Shown: in pieces, positions 1 through 9,307 of the stretch
Layout: every line of letters begins with the position of its first letter
Numbering within the stretch: the stretch's first letter is position 1
NCBI GenBank assembly: GCA_036250225.1
Contig: JAPZLL010000008.1
Coordinates: forward strand, 620,001 to 684,000
From: Cercophora sp. LCS_1
Taxonomy: Eukaryota > Ascomycota > Sordariomycetes > Sordariales > Lasiosphaeriaceae
Reading direction: 5' to 3'
Length of the DNA: 64,000 nucleotides
Made by a program: the position numbers and the translations under genes
Notes under the pieces: model-generated
What the model saw: only the letters and a program-made list of their open reading frames with translations
The model's database searches: none
Told to the model about the DNA's origin: nothing

Positions 1-222
1 GCTGACAACAGGGGAGGCGTGTGCCTAAGGCGTTAGCGTCCAGTGGGTCTTCCCTATGGTGGGGAAGCAGTGGTTGTCAACTGGTCAGAGCTCCCAGTGG
101 ACGAACCAGGGAGACGGAGCGACGGCACGGCCGCGACAACATCAAACCGGGACCAAGACATTGTCCAACAACTGCATTTATCCCCCTCTACTCCGCCGCG
201 GCAAATCTTGTAGGACAACGAC
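1..222. other. Left-edge sequence and vma7 leader
   Basis: No gene is supported here. The last ~90 bases, with a CT-rich stretch before the ATG at 223, look like the promoter and leader of vma7. The short open frames do not resemble a protein and only overlap the vma7 first exon. Confidence 0.5.
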
Positions 223-768
223 ATGGCTTCCCAGGCCGACTACAAGGACCGGCAGTTCCTCGCGGTGATTGGAGACGAGGTGAGTTGCGAGCGCGAGCCT
301 ACGATTGAATTGAGGGGCTGACTTGCGACTGCGCAGGACTCCGTCACAGGCTTGTTGCTTGCGGGAATCGGAGTGAGTCTTTTAGATACCGAGAGCCAAC
401 CCCGCGCTCTGACCATACTCCGCAGCATGTCACCTCACCTCCAGACTCCCAGAAGAACTTCCTAGTTGTGGACGCAAAGACCGACAATGGCACCATTGAG
501 GAAACCTTCGAACGCTTCACAACGGAGAGGAAGGACATCGGCATCGTCCTGATCAACCAACACGTCTGTCGTCTTATCTATGGGCCTCTGCCGAGACGAA
601 GGTCATGCAGCTAACTAGGCGCCACAGATTGCGGACCGGATACGACATCGAATCGATAGCTACACTGCTGCCTTCCCAACTATTCTCGAGATTCCGAGCA
701 AAGACCACCCCTACGATCCAGAGAAGGACAGTGTTCTGCGGAGGGTCCGTCGCCTCTTTGGCGAGTAA
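223..768 (+). CDS. vma7: V-type proton ATPase subunit F (Vma7)
   Basis: Exons 223-279, 337-372, 426-563 and 628-768 give 123 aa, the usual length of this subunit. The protein starts MASQADYKDRQFLAVIGDED and has the family's TGLLLAG segment and the IGIVLINQHIADRIR motif; it ends RRVRRLFGE. Subunit F sits in the central stalk of the V1 sector and couples ATP hydrolysis to rotation in the vacuolar proton pump. Start: first ATG after the leader, giving the conserved N-terminus. The third intron (564-627) begins GTCTGT, a weak donor, but it has a CTAAC branch site at 611-615 and is needed to join the conserved NQH-IADR segment. The next gene converges on it from the other strand. Identification is firm; only the third donor is slightly uncertain. 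Confidence 0.93.
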
Positions 769-1099
769 TAGATGTGCGATAAGATCGTGTGTGGCATACA
801 ACACCGGAACGGCTCTGTACCTAAGAGGGAACCACCTGCATCCATGTTCAATAGTGATTGGAAGGAGGAACGCGCAGAAATCTGTTATTGGTTACAGCAC
901 GTCTAAGGACTGATACATGCGCCTTCGATGCCGAGAAACAGACGCTGTGGACAACAACTGCGGAGGCCATCCCTGAAAGAGGATGCTCAACTGCATCATA
1001 CAATAGCTCATCAATGCATTAAATCCTGCGAGTCAATCTTACACCCAAACACCGTCGTATGCGCAATCCAATCGCTCTCAATCCGGCACCAACTCGCCC
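769..1099. other. Convergent intergenic region vma7/npc2
   Basis: This is 331 bases between two stop codons that face each other, presumably the overlapping 3' UTRs. I see no coding or RNA feature in it. Confidence 0.5.
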
Positions 1100-1740
1100 T
1101 TATAGATCAAGGAAAGCGCCCCCCCTCTTGAAGAAAACAACCGCATTCAGACATGTGATATGCTCGTCGTCGGCGGTGAACACGTCGGCTTGGACGGTGT
1201 ACTTGCCCTGGAAGGTGTAAGCACTTGGGTCGAACCAGCTCGCGCAGCACAGAACTTACAGGAGGAATTTCCTTGGGCAGATCGACGTCCTTGACAATCG
1301 AGATCCTACCCTTTTCGATGGGGCATTCGAGGTTGACGTTCTTGATTTCCTCGCAGAGGTCGGCCCTTGTGTCGATCAACTTGATGTAGCCATACTTGAC
1401 TTGGATGTTGACATAGGCCCCATCAACGATATCTTCCTTGACAATTCCAGACGCCTTGATGGTCAGGGTAGCGCCACTGGGAAATGAGTGTCAGTTGAGG
1501 TTACGCAGTACTCCGCATTCGTTGCCGAGGTTGCACTCACGCTTGCGGGGGGTTTGGTGACAGCACAACGGATTCGATCGTGATAATGTCCTTTTCGCGG
1601 TCGGCTTCGCAGAATTTCAGGGGCGATTGACCGGGAACATCGAGCTCGTCCTTGATAATGACGCTTTGCCCATCACCGCCTAGGCTAAAGGCGCTGACAG
1701 AGGCCCCGAAGAGGGTGATGACGGCTGCGGAAAGTCTCAT
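1100..1740 (-). CDS. npc2: Phosphatidylglycerol/phosphatidylinositol transfer protein, NPC2-like (ML domain)
   Basis: Exons on the minus strand are 1740-1541, 1476-1260 and 1207-1100, giving 174 aa, normal for fungal NPC2. Residues 1-17 (MRLSAAVITLFGASVSA) are a signal peptide. The ML domain follows: FCEADREKDIITIESV, the strand NIQVKYGYIKLIDTRADLCE, LECPIEKG, and the closing GKYTVQADVFTADDE followed by ITCLNA. Cysteines in FCE, LCE, LEC and ITC are the expected disulfide partners. The family carries sterol or phospholipid in the vacuole/lysosome lumen, handing it between membranes. Start: the ATG at 1740 gives a clean signal peptide; the open frame upstream of it has only leader-like sequence. 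The stop is reached only after removing intron 1208-1259; reading on without splicing gives an unrelated C-terminus. Confidence 0.92.
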
Positions 1741-3277
1741 GGCGACAAACGGATTCGGCGAATGCGGGAGGCGGGGAAAGTGACGGGGATCCGCTTCTGG
1801 CAATCGGAGACGTTCGTCGGAGTTGTCGCTGCGATTCAAAACTCAATGTTCGGGGTTGACAAACGATGTTGAATTGGGGTTTGCGTTGAAGAGGCGATGG
1901 TGATGGCGAGATAAGTAGGAGGCCGAGAACCGCTTCGGATGAGACAAGCGGCTGGGTGCCTCGTGATCTGTGGTTGGCTCCAAGGAACCGCACGTCATGG
2001 GGCAAACAACAGGCAACGGAGCTGCAAGACTGAGCCAGAGAGTGCCCAGTGCTGACCTTGCACACAGCCAAAAAGGCCCGGGGTGCTTTTGCGCGTTGAA
2101 TAGCAATGGCCCGCCGGATTCCCACCTTCTTATCCAATCCGAGCAGCTCACCCCAACACCAAGCCCACCGCCATTCTTCCCACACACCTCACCATTTTGC
2201 TCTGTCGTCTTGTCATGGATTTTTCTGCCTCAGGCGATCATGCATCCGGCAGTGGAGTTTTGCGATTGCCTGAGGTGGGTTGTGAGAAAATCTGCATGAA
2301 GTCTGCGTTGCCCATGGCTCATTGCTTTTCGGCTTCCCCTCATCGACAATAACTCTCAAAATGCGTCAAACCATCAGCGTGGCCAGCACGGCCAAGAAGT
2401 CTTGGTGTCTGGAGGCCAAGCGGACATTTGAGGCGAGTTCCTTCCAACAATCGAGAAAAAGTCAGTCAGCCGGTCCGCCCGCGCTCTCTCACACGGGTAG
2501 GCATGGCAGCTCAAGCAGGGGACCCTCCTGTCTCTGATTGGTCCGTGCGTTGCGCTTCCCTTCCCCAGCGCTGCTCAGAGCGAGCGAGGGCGAGGTGTGC
2601 TGCGCTCGTCTTCTCGTGTGGGCCCCCTCTCTTTTCCCTTCCCACTCCTCCCCCTTCAAACTCTTCCTCTCTTTATTCGATCCTACTTTTCGCGTCACCC
2701 ATTCGTCTTTTCACCCTGCCGTCGAAAGACTAATCGAACTCGTCATCCTCGCGCTCGAAACTACCATCCGACCAATTCATCTCCGCTTTGTCCTCGAGGC
2801 GCATCCTCGTCTCGCATCCCCGTCCCCATTGTGTCCCGTCTCGAGGTCCGTCCTGACGATCGCTACGATCTCGTGCGAAGCGACCTCGATCCTCTTTTCT
2901 TTACACACAACCACCTCTTCGTTCACAAGGACAGTACGGGTCTTGAGAAGACGTTGCCGCCTTCTGCGATTCGGTTGACACTACCGTTTGCCGCGCGCCG
3001 ACATTTCCGACGTGTCCTTCACGCCCCCTCGAGGCCACCGAATTCAACACCACTGCTCGACTGTTCACTCTGATTGACGGGACACTGCATTTCGACCAGC
3101 GCGCGCGGACAGGCCTGACGGATGACATCCACGAAGGTGTCGCTGCTTCCTGCTCCCTCTTCCTCCCGGAATCAATCGCGTCGGATAGCGCGCCAGCATG
3201 CCCATCAGACCAGACAGATAAACAACTCGCTCAATCCGTGCAACACCGAACCGCCCTCGCTAGGCCTCATCTAGATT
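1741..3277. other. Divergent promoter region npc2/set3
   Basis: About 1.5 kb lies between two divergent start codons. The half nearest set3 (about 2600-3270) is strongly CT-rich with TTCC/TCTC runs, typical of a long fungal 5' leader. Several overlapping open frames of 70-170 codons occur in all phases but have low-complexity Ser/Pro/Arg composition, so I regard them as chance. Confidence 0.5.
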
Positions 3278-6130
3278 ATGACAGACAAGCTGCCGCCGCT
3301 GTCGACGCCGATCGTACCCCCCAGTCAGACCTCACACTCTCTGTCGGCAGCTGTGACCTTGCAGCAGCATGCCGCCCGTAAGCAGGAGTCCGTAGAGGAG
3401 GAGCCCTACACTATCAAGTGTATATGCGGCTTTGCTGACGATGACGGAAACACGATCTACTGCGAAAAATGCGAGACATGGCAGCACATCGAATGCTACT
3501 ACCCCGACAACGTCGAAGATGCTATTCGAGAGGATTTCAATCATTCGTGCGCTGACTGCGAGCCCCGACCGCTCAACCGCCAGCGGGCTATTGAGCGACA
3601 AAGAGCAAGAACCAGCGTCGTGCCTGTCGTCGAGGAGGAGGCGTCAGACAAAAAGGCGAAGAGGCCGCCTTCCAAGAGCCATAAGAAAAAACCAAAACTG
3701 ACGGACTTGCATATTAATGGTCACCACGTCGCCGCCGAGCACGTCAAACATGCCAGCCCGCACGACCATTCCAACCCTCACCCTCCTAAAAAGTCGAAGA
3801 ACTCCCATAAACCGAGTCAGTCGATCAGTTCACAGGCGCCCAAGCGCAGTCCATCGTACGGCAAGGCCAACGGCCACCCACCGAGTCCCGCTACGACACC
3901 ACCAGATCTGGGAGATGAGATCGAGATTCATGGCTATTCAGCGAACTTCCTGTCTCGTTACAATGACCAGGGTATTCAGATCGTTCGCGTCAACAGCTTT
4001 GCCGGCCTACAGGTCATGAATACGATGTCTGAGTGGTTGCGCGACCCCGACAAGATGCAGAAAGAGACTGGCTGTTTACCGGCCGACGTCTTCCAAAACC
4101 TACCACCAAATATCGATGCGCTCAAAATCACACCATTTGTTGAGCATGTCAAGAAGCATTTGGCCTCGGGCAATACTGTCCACCTGCCCTGCCTCAGGGC
4201 GCCGGTGCCGATTGGTAAAGACGTCCCGCTAATGGAATTGAATGGGCAGATAGGATTCCAGGCTAGCTATTGCGCCGACCCTCAACATCATTGGGAATTG
4301 CTGACCGCACCGCTCCCATTTGTTCTCTTCCACCCCATGCTGCCACTCTACATCGACACTCGACGAGAAGGATCCGAGGCAAGATACGTTCGGCGCAGCT
4401 GCAAGCCGAATGCTATTGTTGAGACCTACCTCTCAGGAGGTCGCGAATACCATTTCTGGCTTGTGAGCGACCGACAAATCCCGGCGAAGGAGCAGATCAC
4501 AATTGCTTGGGACTTCCGACTTCCAAAGCCTGACAAAGCCCGTATCCTCCGGGTCCTTGGACTTCGGGACGACGAGTCTAGCAATCAGCCCGATCCGATC
4601 ATTGATGACACGGAATACACAAACCTGGCTGAATGGGTACACCGTGTCCTTTCTGAGTACGGCGGATGTGCTTGCAACCTCGGTCCTGATTGTGCGTTTG
4701 CGCAGTTCCGCAGAAACCATCACCCTAAAGCGCAGGCAAGACACCCGGCGCAGCCAAGTGCACCCAAGAGCAAGAAGCGCAAGCCCAAGACGCAACACAC
4801 CATCTCGCCGACAAGTACAGGACACGCGACAAACAGCCGTGCTGCCAGCGAGGGTCACATGGACGATGTGCCCGAGCACGAAGGACGATCTGTTTCTGGT
4901 TCCTCACGGAGCAAACCAGGGAGTCGGGATTTGACACCGACGGTGCGACAGGGCTCGTTCGACCAGTTGGGTATATTGACCGAACCGACCGACCGCGACA
5001 AGAGGAAAGTGGCGATGGTTGAAGACTCGTTCCGTCGTATGGAACAGCAGCAAGAACACAAGGCCCACCCTGTACGCAAGCGGAAACGAGCCTCCGATGG
5101 CACCGGGACTGGGAAGGCCAAATCAACGAAACCGCACTCGGAAACGCCCACACTGCCAAACGGTTTCCACGAGCGACACTACGTTGACGCCGGAACGTCC
5201 AGGAGTAAATCCGGATCGCCAACAAGCGCCACGTCTCCGCACTCCATCCACCCGCCCAGGAGAATTGGGCTCGGGATTGACGCTGCGGCGGGCTCACATC
5301 GGGCTTCCGTCGGGCCCCATTCCAACTATCGCGACGCCGCTGTTCAGACCGACGATTTCGATGACGGGCTTAGCACTAGGGAAACAAGCCCGGTGGATAC
5401 GCCCAGACGAAAGGTCATGTCGTTGACGAAGCGGCTGCTGGACAATCGGCATCGGTTGCGTCAAGATGAGCAAGAGCGGTTGAAGCGTCGCTCGCTGGAA
5501 CAGCAAGTTGTGCCGGTCGCAATGGAAGTCGACAGCCCGACGGACTCTGGGACGCCAATAGCCTCACCAAACCTGAGCAAAGAGGCTGAGAAGTCTTCCC
5601 CGACAGTTGGGACGATGAATGAGCCTGTTGACACGCCAATGTCCGATGCGCCACCGCCGCCACCCCCAACCCATCACCGGCTCAACGGGGTTGTCTCGTC
5701 GGCTAATCCACTCAAACACAAGTCGCCTGAGCTACGGGTCCAAATGCCTCCAGTACCTGCGTTTGGCAGTCCGACAGCTTCGGCACCCTCGACAGCCACA
5801 ACACCATTGTCGGCGGGAACCTCGATCGTCCAGTCTCCTGGCGGGTTTGCCAACGCTTTTGGTCTTTCATCGCTGAACGGTGTAGCGAACCCTAATCCAG
5901 TCAAGAAAAAGCTGAGTCTGAGTGATTACACCAAGAGTCGGATGAACAAGACAAGTCGGCCAACAGTCGGGACCACGGCGCTCAAGACAATGTCGGAAGA
6001 TCCCAAATCAGCAACGAGTGTCGGTGAAGGGGGACTGTTGGATTCCCCCACGGCGGAGAAGCTTAATGAAACGGCGAGCTCGACAACTGCGGCGTTGACG
6101 TTACCGACGGCGGCGAACGAGCCACTGTAA
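3278..6130 (+). CDS. set3: PHD finger and SET domain protein, Set3/MLL5 type
   Basis: A single exon of 950 aa. The PHD finger is at about residues 48-95: CICGFADDDGNTIYCEKC, then WQHIECYY and CADC, the Cys4-His-Cys3 pattern that reads histone H3 tails. The SET domain spans about residues 270-420, with YVRRSCKPNAIVETY and EQITIAWDF. A linker rich in Lys, His and Pro separates them, and the last ~450 residues are disordered, Ser/Pro/Thr-rich. Set3 is the scaffold of the Set3C histone deacetylase complex in yeast. The substrate-binding NHSC of active SET enzymes is RRSC here, and the closing Tyr of the usual D-Y is Phe; both changes fit the inactive Set3/MLL5 SET fold. The ATG at 3278 follows a long leader and is close to the PHD finger, as in the family. 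Confidence 0.88.
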   Translation: MTDKLPPLSTPIVPPSQTSHSLSAAVTLQQHAARKQESVEEEPYTIKCICGFADDDGNTIYCEKCETWQHIECYYPDNVEDAIREDFNHSCADCEPRPLNRQRAIERQRARTSVVPVVEEEASDKKAKRPPSKSHKKKPKLTDLHINGHHVAAEHVKHASPHDHSNPHPPKKSKNSHKPSQSISSQAPKRSPSYGKANGHPPSPATTPPDLGDEIEIHGYSANFLSRYNDQGIQIVRVNSFAGLQVMNTMSEWLRDPDKMQKETGCLPADVFQNLPPNIDALKITPFVEHVKKHLASGNTVHLPCLRAPVPIGKDVPLMELNGQIGFQASYCADPQHHWELLTAPLPFVLFHPMLPLYIDTRREGSEARYVRRSCKPNAIVETYLSGGREYHFWLVSDRQIPAKEQITIAWDFRLPKPDKARILRVLGLRDDESSNQPDPIIDDTEYTNLAEWVHRVLSEYGGCACNLGPDCAFAQFRRNHHPKAQARHPAQPSAPKSKKRKPKTQHTISPTSTGHATNSRAASEGHMDDVPEHEGRSVSGSSRSKPGSRDLTPTVRQGSFDQLGILTEPTDRDKRKVAMVEDSFRRMEQQQEHKAHPVRKRKRASDGTGTGKAKSTKPHSETPTLPNGFHERHYVDAGTSRSKSGSPTSATSPHSIHPPRRIGLGIDAAAGSHRASVGPHSNYRDAAVQTDDFDDGLSTRETSPVDTPRRKVMSLTKRLLDNRHRLRQDEQERLKRRSLEQQVVPVAMEVDSPTDSGTPIASPNLSKEAEKSSPTVGTMNEPVDTPMSDAPPPPPPTHHRLNGVVSSANPLKHKSPELRVQMPPVPAFGSPTASAPSTATTPLSAGTSIVQSPGGFANAFGLSSLNGVANPNPVKKKLSLSDYTKSRMNKTSRPTVGTTALKTMSEDPKSATSVGEGGLLDSPTAEKLNETASSTTAALTLPTAANEPL

Positions 6131-8204
6131 AATATATAGACGATTGTGTCTCTTCCCTTGTACGATTTTTAATCCCGGAGGGCTTGGGCAGCGGCGGGAC
6201 TCCAAAGTGCTTGGTTTCCAGGGCTGCGGCCTACCTCATTCCCCAACTACCATATAAGCCCTACCGCCTTGTCATCATGATGAATGCACCTCGACAACTA
6301 GCTTGGCGTTTCTTTTGGCGGAATCTTGGCTTCTTTGCTTCTCTTGTTCCTTTATATCCGAGCTTTTATGAGCGGGACGGTTGGGGCCTCTGTTCTTTTT
6401 CTTGCTTCGTCTCAACAGCGGGACCAAAACGGCGGCGGACGAACGGCTAGCGGGGTGGGTGGCGTTTTTCTTAATCAGGCGTTGGGGTTTTCGTATTGGG
6501 TTGGGATGGGACAACCAAGACCACGCCGGATACCGGATGCCGGTCGGGATGGGGGATGGACGGATGGCTGGCTGGGGAAAAAGAAGCAGAGAAATGGCTT
6601 TGGGTTGGTGAAGGGAATTCCGGTCTTTTCTTGTCCCCTGGAGAGAGGGGTTGTTTTTTTGTGTGCGAGTGCCTCTGTCGGTAGTAAAGGAGGGGATCCT
6701 GAGATTCCCGGTTTCCCGAAGGTTCAAAATTCTTCCCCAACGACGTGTGGGTCTGCTCAGTGGTGGTCTTCCTAGGACGTCAATGGATTGATATGTGTAC
6801 GAATGACCTCCTATCCTGTTGGCTGCTTGGTTTGTGATGAAATATCCATGGTGGAATGATAAAAGAGATGGTTGAGTGAGTGAGACGCGGAGAATCCAGT
6901 CTAGATCAATCTGACTCGCACCTGAAATCATGTGAATGAGACCGAGTGGCAAGCAGAGCCAGGACGTAAGAAAACACGGGGACATGAACGAGAAAACAAA
7001 AGAGAAACCACTTTAACCTGTCAACACTCCTGTCATCTGGTCGAGATGGAGTTGATGGGTGTTGGTGTTGACCACCTCGAGTGAGGGAATAATGGGGAGG
7101 ATGACCAGAGACGGGACGGTTGCTTGAAAATAAAGCTGTGGGCTGAGGGGCAGCCCTGGGCGATGACAGGTGACAAGACCGGTGTCCACGGTGAGTTGAA
7201 CCAAGCGTTCGGTGTGTAAAGACCATAAAACCCCGAACCCAGTCGTTTTCTCATCAAGGAGGAAAAAGAAAACCAGGAAAAAAAGTGACAGAAGTCGAGA
7301 GAAAATGTTGCTCGAAACAACCGAACCCCAGGACCGTGGTTCCGGGGGCCCTTGTCTCAGACGTGGCTCGCCAGCCACGACAACCCGACAGCGACCAGCA
7401 AGCCCCGGCCACCAGTGGCGAACCTTCCGTCATCACCACCAGGCTGCCGTCTCCGTGCGGGCGGGCACCGAAGCGGCGGAAGAACAGAACAGGAGCGGAC
7501 CTTTGCACCTCCCGGAACACGGAGATCGGAATGCAAGAAACGTCGAAGCCGTGGCGCAGCAGACACGAAGGGGGAAGAGAGCTTTTTCTCCAGGTAGGCA
7601 AAATCGGGAAAAGCATAAACGTCGGCTATCTTTTATATCATCCACTGCATCTTGGTTGCGTTTATGCCGCAGGAAAGGTGATTGACAGGCTAAACTCGCT
7701 GTTCAGGTGTCAAACAAGAACTGCGAAAATCTAATGCTTTCGACTTTGCTCTGAATCTCCCACCCCTTTTTTGACGCTCGCCTCGCAGGATGCTTCCTGA
7801 AAGGCAAGAAGGAAAAGGAGTGAGGGTTTACGGAGTACTGCACGCAGCAAAGTAATTAAACGCGCCTTGAAAATTACCCCAAACTTTTCAGCTTGCCTGC
7901 CGGCGCATCCGTCCGATGAGGAATCCTTTCGTCTCTTCCTCTCCGTGTCTACGTGCATTGTTGACCCCTTTCATTCCCATCTTGCATATTCATCCGAACC
8001 TCCGACCTCCGACTTACCTCATCATCTCACCATCCACACTTTACTCTAGACTAAAATCCCAAGACACGCACTGCACTGAACTCGCGCTCCCTTGTCTGTA
8101 ATGGAAGGCACAGGCGAATCCGTCACACCGAACCAAAAAAAAAAACCCCCCGACGCCGACACTCCGATCTCACTCACCCCGGTATAGAATCGAGAAAGAT
8201 CTCG

Positions 8205-8227
8205 CCTTGCCTTGCCTTGCCTTGCCT
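8205..8227. repeat. Short tandem repeat (CCTTG)4
   Basis: Four perfect head-to-tail copies of the pentamer CCTTG followed by CCT, within the gene-free region between set3 and the C6 regulator. Confidence 0.85.
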
Positions 8228-8573
8228 CGGGCAGCCCCGAGCAAGCGTCTCGGCATCTTACACAACCCACCCGTCACCAAAAAAAACCGAGAGCGACGCA
8301 ACGGTAACCGGGCACATTCAGTAACCCGAGCCGAACCAAACCTGCCTGTGTCTCGCTCGCTCGCACATTGTCCCAACACCATCCTCCGACTTGTTGCTCG
8401 GCTCGGCAAACAGAGCAGGTTCGGGCGATTGAGGGAGGGGTCTCGCTAATACGCATGCGGACGAGGGCTCACACAAACGACGTACCCACCCTCACAAGGA
8501 GAACAAGCAACCGACAAGACTCCAATGCATGAACGGAAGAAATGTATATTTTCCGACACTAGGGTCCATCCAA

Positions 8574-8588
8574 CCCCCCCCCCCCCCC
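8574..8588. repeat. Homopolymer run of 15 C
   Basis: Fifteen consecutive C on the plus strand (15 G on the minus strand) in the convergent gene-free region. Length is likely polymorphic and error-prone in sequencing. Confidence 0.85.
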
Positions 8589-9039
8589 GTGCTTCGCTCG
8601 CCGACCCGGTACCGAGAACCGTCTCTAGAAGGGGAAAAGACCTCTCTGTTTTGTAATATCTGTAACACCGAACCTGACCTGACGCTAACCTGATCAAACC
8701 AACCTTGCGACGCAAAATACATGGAAAAAAGGACCTAAGCTCCACAGACAGAAAAGGATGTGACATAGTACGGCGGGGGTATACAACACAGAATTCTACC
8801 AAGAGAAAAGTACACAGAGACACACAAGGCGGAACAGAACAAACACGACGAGGCGAGAAGAAGAGACAGTTTGAGCTCTCGTCTCGCCACATCGACTTGT
8901 AGCACCAGGATCCTCCCAACATGATTCATCGCGTAGTCTCCTTCTCGAAGCTGTCAATAATACATTCCGTTCCAGCCGCCATCATGTTACATCCCCGGTA
9001 AATAAAAACCCAGCCTATAAAACGCCACTTTTTGACTCG

Positions 9040-9076
9040 GAGAGAGAGACGGAGAGATAGATAGAGAGAGAGAGAA
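9040..9076. repeat. GA-rich microsatellite
   Basis: An imperfect run of GAGA and GATA units on the plus strand, about 230 bases downstream of the stop codon of the C6 regulator, probably in its 3' UTR or just beyond. Confidence 0.7.
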
Positions 9077-9307
9077 ACAAAATCGTGATTTCAATCACCC
9101 ACACACAGCAGGGTCCAAAGCCCCGGGTGACGGTGAGCCACCTGTGTAGGATGGATGGTAAAACAATAGCCGCGCAAATGAAGCCTCCCACCTTCCAAAC
9201 CTCCCAATCCCTGATCCCCTTTCCTCATCCCACCCACACCCCAAAAAAGCCCAAAAGACCAGCCCCCACCACTTTGGTTACCGGTAAAAAACACACACGG
9301 TCGTTGC

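Larger units (their letters stand above)
6131..9307. other. 3.2-kb convergent gene-free region
   Basis: This lies between the stop of set3 and the stop of the C6 regulator. No frame carries recognisable protein. The longest minus-strand frame (6275-6985, 236 codons) is Arg/Pro/Ser-rich and in chance-like sequence. It holds simple repeats: four copies of CCTTG at 8205-8224, a run of 15 C at 8574-8588, and a GA-rich stretch around 9040-9075. The segment 7940-8100 is CT-rich like a fungal leader and precedes a 28-codon ATG frame at 8101. Confidence 0.5.

Noticed and set aside
2538..3073. Overlapping frames upstream of set3 up to 158 codons
   Set aside because: CT-rich leader DNA gives Ser/Pro/Leu/Phe-rich frames in all phases; no conserved segment.
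6275..6985. 236-codon minus-strand frame in the region after set3
   Set aside because: Arg/Pro/Ser-rich with no motif, overlapped by frames in other phases; likely chance.
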